A DNA stretch of 64,000 bases, taken from Nostoc sp. TCL26-01. GTDB lineage: Bacteria; Cyanobacteriota; Cyanobacteriia; Cyanobacteriales; Nostocaceae. Positions 23,680 to 32,142 of the stretch are shown in pieces. The stretch lies in assembly GCF_013393945.1 (NCBI RefSeq), contig NZ_CP040297.1, positions 5,426,001 to 5,490,000 of the forward strand. Direction: 5' to 3'. The position numbers and the translations under genes were made by a program. The notes below the pieces were generated by a model. The model saw only the letters and a list, made by a program, of their open reading frames with translations. It was not told the DNA's origin and made no database searches. The stretch's first letter is position 1, and every line of letters starts with the position of its first letter.

Positions 23680-25032
23680 CTATAGTAATCCGGCTGACTC
23701 ATATAGACGCTTGATCATCGCGGTAATTTTTGCCCCATAATTTAAATCTGCTGACCAACGGCCTGAGAGTTGGTCTATGACAGTGACAACGCCACGGGTG
23801 ACAAAACGAAACCTGGGATCGACAACTTCGTTAACTAGGGGTTCTAAACTGGCGTAAGCTTTGAGGTGTTGGATATGCGCCCTGACACCGATTCTAGCGC
23901 TGGGAAAAGATGCAACTTCTGCACCGCCACCGATGGAACCTAAACCAGCAAAGTTGTTTTGTTCTGGTGTAATATCCCCACCAAAGCGTAAGAATCCGGT
24001 TTCTACACACATTTGGCAAAAGGCGATATCATAGTTCACTCCTTCTGCTTTGGCTTCTTCCTGATAGAGTTTTGGTAAATCAGGAAATTGAGTTATGGCA
24101 TTTTCGTTATTATTTCTTAAAAATATTTGTAATTGTACTTCTGAGGTGTTGCCATTGGACATAATGCGATCAAATTGACCAGGGCAAACTACTAAATTAG
24201 AACGTAGGCTGACAGTGCGAGTTGCAGTATCCCAGGTGACTGCTACGTTAAAATCTCGCAATTCCACAGCTTTGACATATACTATTTTGCGATAAGTAAG
24301 GCGATTGACATTGGGCGCTTTCGACAAATCAATCCGTAGGCGATCAACTAAATCAATGGGAATATAAGCGTTACCATTAACTAAAATCCCTTGCTCTGCG
24401 TAATTTTGTCCATTGATATTGATATTGATGGCATCATAATTGGGATCAGATGGCGTTCCTGGCGTAGGGTCGATAACTCGACTCCATGATGCCAAACCAT
24501 CAGCAATCCCCAAAGCAAAATCTCGGCGGCGATTTTGCAACAAAGCCCGATCCTCTGGACTGCTGAGAAAACCGACTTGGATTAACAAAGAAGCGATCGC
24601 AATTTGCCGACAAAAGGCTAATCTACCCAATCCACTATCTGTATCTGGCTTAACTCCTCGATTCGGTAGTTGGGGTACACGGCGTAACAATCCTACCAAT
24701 AGCAAATCACCATTGCTCTTACGCTCATTATTACCAGCAATATAAAAAACACTAGCCCCACGCACCACCGGACTGCTAGCCGAATCAGCATGAACCTCAA
24801 GCGCTACATCACCCCGACGACCACGAGCATTAATCCAAGCAATTGTCCCAGATGCACTCAAATCATCGGGAACCGCTAAAACTTCAAAATTCCGCGATCG
24901 CAATTCTGTGACAATCAAATCCCGTAGTAAAATCATCTCTCTAGCTTCTGTCGTACCACCTGCGATCGAGCCTGGATCTACACCCCCTGCTTCTTGACCT
25001 CCGTGGGCTGCCGAAATAAAAATACGCCCCAT
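23680..25032 (-). CDS. N-acetylmuramoyl-L-alanine amidase with C-terminal glucosaminidase-like domain
   Basis: 450 aa, no clear signal peptide at MGRIFISAAHGGQEAGGVDP. Residues 1-185 are an Amidase_3 domain: the zinc ligands are H10 in SAAHGG, E31 in TEAREM and H82 in LEVHADSA, and the catalytic Glu is probably missing or replaced near LLIQVGFLS, where the usual E is Q. A middle region (about 200-285) resembles the copper-amine-oxidase N-terminal-like domain. The last 150 residues match a glucosaminidase fold (AKAEGVNYDIAFCQMCVETG). It would cleave peptidoglycan; the Q in place of E deserves checking. Confidence 0.8.
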   Translation of the reverse strand: MGRIFISAAHGGQEAGGVDPGSIAGGTTEAREMILLRDLIVTELRSRNFEVLAVPDDLSASGTIAWINARGRRGDVALEVHADSASSPVVRGASVFYIAGNNERKSNGDLLLVGLLRRVPQLPNRGVKPDTDSGLGRLAFCRQIAIASLLIQVGFLSSPEDRALLQNRRRDFALGIADGLASWSRVIDPTPGTPSDPNYDAINININGQNYAEQGILVNGNAYIPIDLVDRLRIDLSKAPNVNRLTYRKIVYVKAVELRDFNVAVTWDTATRTVSLRSNLVVCPGQFDRIMSNGNTSEVQLQIFLRNNNENAITQFPDLPKLYQEEAKAEGVNYDIAFCQMCVETGFLRFGGDITPEQNNFAGLGSIGGGAEVASFPSARIGVRAHIQHLKAYASLEPLVNEVVDPRFRFVTRGVVTVIDQLSGRWSADLNYGAKITAMIKRLYESAGLL

Positions 25033-25117
25033 CTCCCGTATTTCCTCTGATAAAATTAAGCCTAAGCCATTCTATGCAATATTTCTGGTCTAGCAACAAG
25101 AATATAATAGCTGTCAG

Positions 25118-25268
25118 AGAGTGATGAGTGCTGAGTAGAGAGTGCTGAGTAGAGAGTGAGGGAGTGAGGGAGTGAGGGAGTGAGGGAGCGAGGGAGCGAG
25201 AGAATGACTATTGACTATTGACCATTGACTAATGACTAATGACCATTGACCATTGACCATTGACTAAT
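25118..25268. repeat. Heptameric STRR arrays abutting the dnaG start
   Basis: Tandem GAGTGCT/GAGGGAGT units (about 25122-25200) and TTGACCA/TTGACTA/TGACTAA units (about 25206-25265) end three bases before the dnaG ATG. No Shine-Dalgarno sequence separates the repeat from the start codon. Confidence 0.85.
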
Positions 25269-27191
25269 ATGCAAATACCTCGTTTACACCCAGACACAAT
25301 TGAAGAAGTGAAAAATCGAGTTGACATTGTTGATGTCGTCTCGGAATATGTGGTGTTACGCAAGCGGGGTAAGGATTTTGTCGGGGCTTGTCCTTTTCAT
25401 GATGAGAAAACACCCAGTTTTACAGTTAGTCCGCATAAGCAAATATATTTCTGTTTCGGCTGTCAGGCTGGGGGGAATGCGATTAAGTTTTTGATGGAAT
25501 TGGGTAAGCGATCGTTTGCAGAGGTGGTGTTAGATTTAGCACGGCGTTATCAAGTTCCTGTGCAAACTTTAGCACCAGAACAACGGCAAGAATTACAACG
25601 TCAGTTGTCTTTACGGGAACAGTTGTATGAAGTTCTCGCAGCGACGGCAAATTTTTATCAGCACGCACTGAAACAGTCCCAAGGTCAAAAAGCGCTTCAG
25701 TATCTACGTAGTGATCGCCGACTCAATGCAGCGACAATTCATCAATTCGGGTTGGGTTATGCGCCTGTAGGTTGGGAAACTCTGCATCGTTATTTGGTGG
25801 AAGATAAACATTATCCGGTACAGTTGGTAGAAAAAGCGGGTTTGATCAAGCCGCGTAAGGAAGGAGGCGGATATTATGATGTATTCCGCGATCGCTTAAT
25901 GATTCCTATCCGGGATGTGCAAGGACGAGTGATTGCTTTTGGTGGGAGAACTTTAACGGATGAGCAGCCAAAATATTTAAATTCACCAGAAACGGAACTG
26001 TTTAATAAAGGTAAAACTTTATTTGCCCTAGATCAAGCCAAGGCAGGGATTTCGCAATATGATCAAGCGGTGGTAGTGGAGGGATATTTTGATGCGATCG
26101 CTCTCCATGCTGCGGGAATTACTAATGTTGTGGCTTCCCTCGGTACGGCATTGAGTATCGAACAAGTCAGGCTAGCATTACGCTACACCGATTCAAAACA
26201 GTTGGTACTCAATTTTGATGCTGATAAAGCGGGAAATATTGCCGCAGAAAGGGCAATTGGGGAAATTGCTGATTTAGCTTACAAAGGTGAAGTACAACTA
26301 AAAATTCTGAATATCCCCGATGGTAAAGATGCTGATGAATATTTGCATTCCCATACACCAGAAGATTATGGGAAGCTATTAGCAAATGCACCTCTGTGGC
26401 TAGATTGGCAGATTCAGCAAATCATCAAAGATTGTGATTTAAAACAAGCTACTAATTTTCAAAAAGTTACACAGCAATTTGTCAAGTTACTCAAAAATAT
26501 AGTTAACAGTGATACGCGCAATTATTATGTTTCTTTCTGTGCAGAAATCCTCAGTTTAGGTGATACCAGACTCATCCCGTTACGAGTAGAAAACCTCTTA
26601 ACTCAAATTACTCCCACCTCAACAAATTCTCAGCCTTTATCAGCTAAGAAAAATGGCAACAGAGGCAAACTTTCTTTAGTTCCTAATACCCAAACCCACA
26701 CAGATCGCAGTCTTCTAGAACAAGCAGAAGCTTTATTACTCCGAATTTACCTACATTGTCCCGAACAGCGTAACACTATACTTACAGCATTAGAAGAACG
26801 AGATTTAGAATTTAGCCTTTCCCACCATAGATTTTTGTGGCGAGAAATTTTAGGGTTAATAGATACCCAGGTTGACTTAATTTCTAGTTTGCAAGATAAA
26901 GACTTAGAGTTATCGGAAGAAATAGGATTAATTTCACATCTGTTTCATTTGAGTGAGAAAACCCAAAAAGATATACAAAGGACTCCGCAAGTTGTGCAAG
27001 CAGCGATCGCTTGTATAGAAAAAGTACTACGAGAAAAGCGCTATCGTCACTTTTTGGAACTGTGGGAAGCAACTGATCCTGAGACAGAACCAGAACGATG
27101 GCAAGCCTATTATCAAGCATTTTACACCGAAAAAATCAAGTTACAAGAACTAGACCGTCAACGGCAATTTTCCCTGACAGACTTGCTGTAA
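25269..27191 (+). CDS. dnaG: DNA primase
   Basis: 640 aa from ATG 25269 (MQIPRLHPDTIEEVKNRVDI). The zinc-binding domain has CPFHDEKTPSFTV and CFGCQAGG (CHC2-type). The TOPRIM catalytic core contains VVVEGYFDAIALHAAG with the key Glu, and LNFDADKAG with the DxD acidic pair. A C-terminal helicase-interaction domain follows (about 470-640). It makes RNA primers for replication. The translation start is directly preceded by STRR heptamers, so translation initiation lacks an obvious ribosome site. Confidence 0.95.
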   Translation: MQIPRLHPDTIEEVKNRVDIVDVVSEYVVLRKRGKDFVGACPFHDEKTPSFTVSPHKQIYFCFGCQAGGNAIKFLMELGKRSFAEVVLDLARRYQVPVQTLAPEQRQELQRQLSLREQLYEVLAATANFYQHALKQSQGQKALQYLRSDRRLNAATIHQFGLGYAPVGWETLHRYLVEDKHYPVQLVEKAGLIKPRKEGGGYYDVFRDRLMIPIRDVQGRVIAFGGRTLTDEQPKYLNSPETELFNKGKTLFALDQAKAGISQYDQAVVVEGYFDAIALHAAGITNVVASLGTALSIEQVRLALRYTDSKQLVLNFDADKAGNIAAERAIGEIADLAYKGEVQLKILNIPDGKDADEYLHSHTPEDYGKLLANAPLWLDWQIQQIIKDCDLKQATNFQKVTQQFVKLLKNIVNSDTRNYYVSFCAEILSLGDTRLIPLRVENLLTQITPTSTNSQPLSAKKNGNRGKLSLVPNTQTHTDRSLLEQAEALLLRIYLHCPEQRNTILTALEERDLEFSLSHHRFLWREILGLIDTQVDLISSLQDKDLELSEEIGLISHLFHLSEKTQKDIQRTPQVVQAAIACIEKVLREKRYRHFLELWEATDPETEPERWQAYYQAFYTEKIKLQELDRQRQFSLTDLL

Positions 27192-27200
27192 TTATATTTA

Positions 27201-27249
27201 TCTAACAGAATTCAGGAGTCAGGAGTCAGAATTCAGTATGAATTGGAGT
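27201..27249. repeat. AGAATTCAGGAGTCAGGAGT dispersed repeat
   Basis: Nearly identical to 30291-30339 on the same strand; inverted, diverged copies lie at 27851-27895 and about 60100-60147. A separate short block at 27267-27302 (TGGGTGAAGGCTTTGCGTAA, then CCCAACAC) is another common Nostoc intergenic repeat. Confidence 0.65.
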
Positions 27250-27385
27250 AATATTTAGTAGTAATATTAGTAGGCTGGGTGAAGGCTTTGCGTAACCCAA
27301 CACGATCTGAGAAACCTAATATGTATCTTGGTGTTGAGTGAAGCTACCGCTAAAATCAACCGACAATTTTTTGATTGACAATCCT

Positions 27386-27802
27386 ATGAATAAACCAATA
27401 ATCTGGGTAAATGGAGACTGTCTTAGTCCCTACAACCCAGCGCTACAAGAATATCCTGATGCTCCTGCTGTTTGGGTGTGGGATGATGCTTTGATAGAAG
27501 AGTGGCAATTAAGCTTGAAACGTATCACATTTATTTATGAATGTTTGTTAGAGTTACCCGTAGAAATTCGCCGTGGTAACGTGGCACAAGAAATTATTAC
27601 TTTTGCTAAAGAACATAATGCTGATTTAGTGGTGACGACAGATAGTCCTAGTCCGAGATTTGAGTCTATCTGTAATGATATTGAGCGTTCTTTAAAATTA
27701 GAAGTGTTCGCAGTAGAACCATTTTTTGACTACGACGGTTACATTGACTTGAAACGATTTTCTCGCTATTGGAAAGTAGCGGAAAAGTATGTGTTTGAAT
27801 AA
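27386..27802 (+). CDS. Single-domain photolyase/cryptochrome alpha-beta-like protein
   Basis: 138 aa from ATG 27386 (MNKPIIWVNGDCLSPYNPAL). The pattern I-W-V-x-x-D-x-L-x-x-x-N-x-A-L, then AVWVWDD, then ITFIYECLLELPVEIRRGN, then FAKEHNADLVVTTDSPSPRF is very like the N-terminal antenna-binding domain of photolyases. The C-terminal FAD-binding catalytic domain is absent. It could be a stand-alone nucleotide-binding (USPA/HUP-like) protein that retains the photolyase fold. Function is unknown. It lies alone between dnaG and a coiled-coil gene. Confidence 0.6.
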   Translation: MNKPIIWVNGDCLSPYNPALQEYPDAPAVWVWDDALIEEWQLSLKRITFIYECLLELPVEIRRGNVAQEIITFAKEHNADLVVTTDSPSPRFESICNDIERSLKLEVFAVEPFFDYDGYIDLKRFSRYWKVAEKYVFE

Positions 27803-27940
27803 TTGGTTTTGTCCTTCAAAGAAGCAAGCTACCTTCGCCATTCCCACGGAATTCATACTGAATTCTAGCGACTGACGGATGTATTTTGTTCGATAATTAC
27901 TACAATAAGATAGTCCGCACCTAACTCTGGAGTTCTCACA

Positions 27941-28513
27941 GTGGGCTTATTTGATGATTTGAGTCGGTTTCTGGAAAACCGTTTAGAGGAATTCTTGCGT
28001 AATAATCCACATTTGGAGTTAGAGGCGCTGTTAGAACAGCTGCGGCAGCAAGAAGAAGATACTTTAAAGTTGATTGCAGAGTTACAATTACAAGAGAAGC
28101 GATCGCAAGAAGAAATTCTCGCTACAGCTCAAGAAATCCAGCGTTGGCATATTCGGGTTCAAAAAGCCAAAGATGCTGGTAGACAAGATTTAGTCACCCC
28201 AGCCCAAGAACGAGAAGCAGCTCTACTGCGTGAAGGCAACCAACTTTGGGGACAGATGCAAGGCTTGAAAGAGCGTATAGAACAGTCTAAACAACTCCTC
28301 AGCAAAATACAAGTACGTCGTCAAGAAGTACAAACCAAAGCAGCACAAGCACAAACAACACGCGCCAAAGCACAAACGCAACAACGTATAGAAACTAACG
28401 GTTGGTGGAATTCAACTAGCAGTAGTAGCGGATTTGATGATTTAGAAGAAAAGTTTCGCCGTTGGGAAACTGAAGATGAGCTAGAAAAAATGAAGCGTAA
28501 TTTAGGCAAATAA
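27941..28513 (+). CDS. TIGR04376-family coiled-coil protein
   Basis: 190 aa with a GTG start (27941; MGLFDDLSRFLENRLEEFLR). Residues 1-30 form an amphipathic helix, followed by a long coiled coil (about 30-150) rich in Gln and Glu (LLEQLRQQEEDTLKLIAELQ), and a C-terminal region with FDDLEEKFRRWETEDELE. This is the layout of a small, cyanobacteria-specific family that resembles PspA/IM30 in size and helix content. The role is unknown. It ends with a strong hairpin terminator 19 bp downstream. Confidence 0.8.
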   Translation: MGLFDDLSRFLENRLEEFLRNNPHLELEALLEQLRQQEEDTLKLIAELQLQEKRSQEEILATAQEIQRWHIRVQKAKDAGRQDLVTPAQEREAALLREGNQLWGQMQGLKERIEQSKQLLSKIQVRRQEVQTKAAQAQTTRAKAQTQQRIETNGWWNSTSSSSGFDDLEEKFRRWETEDELEKMKRNLGK

Positions 28514-28531
28514 TTACGTAGCTACCTCTAA

Positions 28532-28565
28532 AAAAATCTCTATTTCTCTGTGGATAGAGATTTTT
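28532..28565 (+). terminator. Rho-independent terminator
   Basis: AAAAATCTCTAT (28532-28543) pairs perfectly with ATAGAGATTTTT (28554-28565) around a 10-nt loop, and the plus-strand transcript ends in a U-run. It follows the TIGR04376-family gene. The sequence to 28796 is AT-rich with no gene. Confidence 0.8.
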
Positions 28566-28796
28566 AATTTTGATATTTTATCTGTATTTATAATCACAAT
28601 ATTTATCCTTTTAAATGGTTTTTAAATTAATTTTATTTTCAAAAATAAAATATTGAGCTTTTATTAATTTTTTTTATCCAAATTTTTATTTACTGATATA
28701 TTGGGATTAATGTCTTAGTTTATCTTGGCTGTTTATCAATCTACTATTTTCTGCTTGCCGTAGTGTTTTCTGAAAACTATAAATGAGAACTAAGGC

Positions 28797-29369
28797 ATGG
28801 AACAAACTACATTTTTAGATGTTTTAACAAGCTTACAGAGATTATTTGTAGGTTATATTCCAGCAGCGATCGCAGGTAGCTTTATTGGCTATATCATCAG
28901 TGTCAATAACGCTGTTTACCAATTGATGAGGCGGATATTTCAGATACCAAATAGTATCCCCCCCATTGCTTTGCTACCAATTATGCTCCTGGTTTTTCAA
29001 GAAAATGAATCAGCAGTGACATCGGTAATTTTTATTGCTAGCCTTTGGTCAATGATCATCAATATTGCCATAGGTATGCAACATTTTCGTAGACAGAACA
29101 ATAATTTTCGAGCAGCTATCTTTCATACATTCCATGCTTTAAAAGTCAGTATTTGGGTTGCATGGTTTACAGTGATTGCCATAGAAATGTTATTAGGTTC
29201 CAAAGGACTTGGTGCTTTTTTGTGGAATAGTTATAAATCTGGTAATAGCAGTTACATAATTGAAGGGCTACTTTATATCGGCATTATTGGACTGTTACTA
29301 GATCAGTTTTTAGACTATACAGGATATCTCCTAGCCCAAATGGTTTCAGATGGCAAGAAATCCTCTTAG
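28797..29369 (+). CDS. Orphan ABC-transporter permease-like membrane protein
   Basis: 190 aa starting MEQTTFLDVLTSLQRLFVGY, with AAGG just upstream. About five membrane segments are visible. A conserved loop, FQIPNSIPPIALLPIMLLVF, resembles the segment before the EAA loop of NrtB/CmpB/SsuC-type permeases, and a later AIEMLLGSKGLGAFLWNSY fits the same family. It is shorter than the usual 250-280 aa and lacks the first membrane segments. No ATPase or binding protein is nearby, so it may be a relic or a part of a complex encoded elsewhere. Confidence 0.7.
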   Translation: MEQTTFLDVLTSLQRLFVGYIPAAIAGSFIGYIISVNNAVYQLMRRIFQIPNSIPPIALLPIMLLVFQENESAVTSVIFIASLWSMIINIAIGMQHFRRQNNNFRAAIFHTFHALKVSIWVAWFTVIAIEMLLGSKGLGAFLWNSYKSGNSSYIIEGLLYIGIIGLLLDQFLDYTGYLLAQMVSDGKKSS

Positions 29370-29476
29370 AGGATGTGGGAAAAGTCGTAAATTTATCCCC
29401 CAATCTACTCCAATAATATTTATTTGCGACACATACAGAATGTAGGGGCGTGTTGTACACCCCCACACCCCTACAA

Positions 29477-30016
29477 TTATTTACGAACTACAACTAACGT
29501 ACCTGGAGAAGCCCAGTTATACAACTTACGAGCCAGCTTAACTGGCAAATTCACACAACCGTGACTAACTGGTGTACCAAAACGATTATGCCAGTAAGCA
29601 CCATGAATGGCGTAACCCTGATAAAAATACATGGCATAAGGAACATCAGGAATATCATAACCACGACCTCGCATTCGATTAACACGATACTTGGAATTAA
29701 TCGTAAACTTACCTGTTGGGGTAGGTGTTGCACGCTTTCCTGTAGAAACTCGAAAAGAATAAACGAGTTTTTTACCTTCCCATGCAAACAAACGTTGATC
29801 TGATAAATCAATTTCGATTCTACGAGGTTGAGATATTTCTTGAATATCGGATGAATTGATGTTGTTTTCCTCAACTGAGGCAACTCTGAGTATTCTGGAA
29901 CTAGGATCAGCTGATGTTGATGGCACAAAAGAAAGCAAAGCTGCCATCATGAACACTACACCAGTGAAAAAAGTTCCTGAGCAACGTATCCAACTACTGC
30001 TAATCCAGCTTTGCAT
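29477..30016 (-). CDS. L,D-transpeptidase (YkuD domain), exported
   Basis: 179 aa. An N-terminal hydrophobic segment (CSGTFFTGVVFMMAALLSF) acts as a signal peptide. The YkuD catalytic domain covers about 65-179 with RIEIDLSDQRLFAWEGKKLV at its start and the active-site motif HGAYWHNRFGTPVSHGCVNL, where the SHGC cysteine is the nucleophile. It cross-links or modifies peptidoglycan in the periplasm. A close paralogue is encoded at 30447-30953 in the same orientation, so the pair arose by local duplication. Confidence 0.9.
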   Translation of the reverse strand: MQSWISSSWIRCSGTFFTGVVFMMAALLSFVPSTSADPSSRILRVASVEENNINSSDIQEISQPRRIEIDLSDQRLFAWEGKKLVYSFRVSTGKRATPTPTGKFTINSKYRVNRMRGRGYDIPDVPYAMYFYQGYAIHGAYWHNRFGTPVSHGCVNLPVKLARKLYNWASPGTLVVVRK

Positions 30017-30446
30017 ATGAGATCACCTGCTTGCTATGCAAAAATCAACAATTCCTACACCGTGAATTACGAAAAACTCAAGATTTCCTATAAAAATCTT
30101 GACACTTTGTAGAGAGCGTAATTTTCGATGTATTTTGTATTAAACCTTGCTGAAAGTCTGGATTTACGTCGATTCCCTTGAGGCAGTTTCTGAGAATTTC
30201 TGCTTCTATAATTTATTTCACATTCAGTTAGCTTTATTCCGGATATTTTCAGCAGAAAATAACTCAAATATCTTGATTTGTAGACATTTATCGAACAGAA
30301 TTCAGGAGTCAGGAGTCAGAATTCAGAATGAATTGGAGTTCAACACAATGATCTCTCAGTGCATCGCTGGTAAATAAATAAGCGGATTTAAAACCTCCTC
30401 CAAATTCAAAATTTGTAGGTCTTCAATAGCGTTGCTAATTTACTGA
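30017..30446. other. Intergenic region between the L,D-transpeptidase genes
   Basis: No gene seen. The copy of the AGAATTCAGGAGTCAGG repeat (30291-30339) sits here, matching 27201-27249. The rest is AT-rich. Confidence 0.5.
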
Positions 30447-30953
30447 TTACTTACTAATGACAACTGGTGTTCCCAATGCTGCCCAATTGAACAACCATTT
30501 AGCATGGTTAGGCGCAAGATTAATACAGCCATGACTCACAGGCGTACCAAACTTACGATGCCAGTATGCTCCGTGAATACCGTAATTACCTTGGTAAAAC
30601 ATAGCATAGGGAACGTTAGGAACATCATAGTCTCTGCCGCGCATTCGCGTAGATTTGTACTTAGATTGAATCTTGAAAGTACCAGTGCGTGTTGGTGTGG
30701 ATTTTTTACCAGTGGAAATAACGATCGCATACACTTGTTTACCACCTTCCCACGCAATTAATCGTTGATTAGCTAGATTGATTTGAATCCAGCGCTGATC
30801 AGATTTTTGCAGTGTCTCGATGGTTTGAGCGATCGCTCGATTAGCTGAACTTGCTCTAGTTTCGCCTGCACCAATCAAACTCACAGCTAATACTCCACTA
30901 GCCAGGAAGATTTCTAAACGACGTAGCCAATTAGCAGAATCTAATTTTTTCAT
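30447..30953 (-). CDS. L,D-transpeptidase (YkuD domain), paralogue
   Basis: 168 aa from ATG 30953 (MKKLDSANWLRRLEIFLASG); an open frame to 30977 is unlikely to be used. The signal segment is FLASGVLAVSLIGAG. The catalytic domain carries WIQINLANQRLIAWEGGKQV and HGAYWHRKFGTPVSHGCINL with the nucleophilic cysteine. It is about 60 percent alike by eye to the gene at 29477-30016. Same role in peptidoglycan cross-linking is expected; division of labour between the two is unknown. Confidence 0.88.
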   Translation of the reverse strand: MKKLDSANWLRRLEIFLASGVLAVSLIGAGETRASSANRAIAQTIETLQKSDQRWIQINLANQRLIAWEGGKQVYAIVISTGKKSTPTRTGTFKIQSKYKSTRMRGRDYDVPNVPYAMFYQGNYGIHGAYWHRKFGTPVSHGCINLAPNHAKWLFNWAALGTPVVISK

Positions 30954-31022
30954 AAGTATAAATACATCAATAATCAAGAAATTAACTATAACCGTGATTT
31001 TTAGATAATTTCATCCTGAAAA

Positions 31023-31655
31023 CTACGCTAATTGTTGCAGTAAGTTACTGGCTAATTGGGCGATCGCTTGCCAATTTCCCTCTCTCACTAGATGTTTAGG
31101 AAACAACTCTCCACCCAAACCAACAGCAATTGCACCTGCTTGGATCAGTTCAGCAGCATTATCTAAAGTCACTCCCCCCGTAGGGATCAAAGGAATATGA
31201 CCTAGTGGCCCTTGTAGACTCTGGATATAATTAGCACCCCCAACAGCTTGTACAGGAAACACCTTCACACAGCTTGCACCATTAGACCAAGCTTTGACAA
31301 TCTCTGTAGGGGTGAGTGCGCCAGGGACAATGGGTATATTTTTAGCGACTGCGGCGCGAATCATAGCCGAATCAACATGAGGTGTAAACAAAAATTCTGC
31401 CCCAGCAGCGATCGCACTTTCCAATTGCTGCACATTAAACAAAGTGCCAGTCCCAATCCTACATTCCGGTAATCGCTGACGCAGTTGGGCAATTAACTCC
31501 CCCGCGCGATCGCTATTCCAAGTAATTTCAATGAGTTCCATTCCCCCAGTAGCCACAGCTAAAGCCATTTCCCACCCTAATTCTAGTTTTGGCGCACGGA
31601 TAACAGCGATCGCTCTCTGTTTTTGCAACTGTGATAACCAATCTTGAGTAGACAT
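31023..31655 (-). CDS. eda: KDPG/KHG aldolase
   Basis: 210 aa, the usual length. Motifs of class I aldolases are present: E43 in MELIEITW, the GTGTL segment (68-72) for phosphate/carboxylate binding, and the Schiff-base lysine K131 in SCVKVFPVQAVGG, then PTGGV. It splits 2-keto-3-deoxy-6-phosphogluconate (Entner-Doudoroff) and 4-hydroxy-2-oxoglutarate. It is a lone gene, preceded by STRR heptamers (about 31670-31790). Confidence 0.92.
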   Translation of the reverse strand: MSTQDWLSQLQKQRAIAVIRAPKLELGWEMALAVATGGMELIEITWNSDRAGELIAQLRQRLPECRIGTGTLFNVQQLESAIAAGAEFLFTPHVDSAMIRAAVAKNIPIVPGALTPTEIVKAWSNGASCVKVFPVQAVGGANYIQSLQGPLGHIPLIPTGGVTLDNAAELIQAGAIAVGLGGELFPKHLVREGNWQAIAQLASNLLQQLA

Positions 31656-31881
31656 AGAGACTAGAGGAGTAGTGAGTGCTGAGTGCTGAGTAGAGAGTGA
31701 GGGAGTGAGTGAGGGAGTAGTGAGTGCTGAGTGCTGAGTGGTAACTATTGACTAATGACCATTGACCATTGACTAATGACCATTGACCATTACTTGCATC
31801 TCAAACCAAGCTGTGCGATATTGCAATTAAATAACATAAAATCTATCGACTTACCGTATTTTGCTTTTAGGAGTTATCAAG

Positions 31882-32142
31882 ATGGCGATCGCACAGCAAA
31901 ACACAGCATCCTTGACTATCACAATCGACAATTCTCCCATTCTGAATCAAAAGTGGCTGTGGCAGCCTGTGCATACAATTACAGCATTAATCAAAAAATT
32001 TTGGTGGCACACTCATGCTTACGGAACAATTTTAGGGATTATGCTTTTAGCGTTGGTAAGTGTGATCTTTTTGAGCCTGTATTGGTCTTATCAAAAGTTA
32101 TTACCAATTTTCAACTGGAGAGTTTCTGGTAGTCATGATTAA
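31882..32142 (+). CDS. Small membrane protein
   Basis: 86 aa from ATG 31882 (MAIAQQNTASLTITIDNSPI). One strong membrane segment lies at about residues 48-68 (AYGTILGIMLLALVSVIFLS), preceded by a Trp/His-rich amphipathic region. The last 32 bases overlap the 3' end of the convergent M20 amidohydrolase gene. Family unknown. The start could also be 31861 (MLLGVIK); the downstream ATG is chosen because GTTATCAAG sits close upstream and the extension is weak. Confidence 0.6.
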   Translation: MAIAQQNTASLTITIDNSPILNQKWLWQPVHTITALIKKFWWHTHAYGTILGIMLLALVSVIFLSLYWSYQKLLPIFNWRVSGSHD

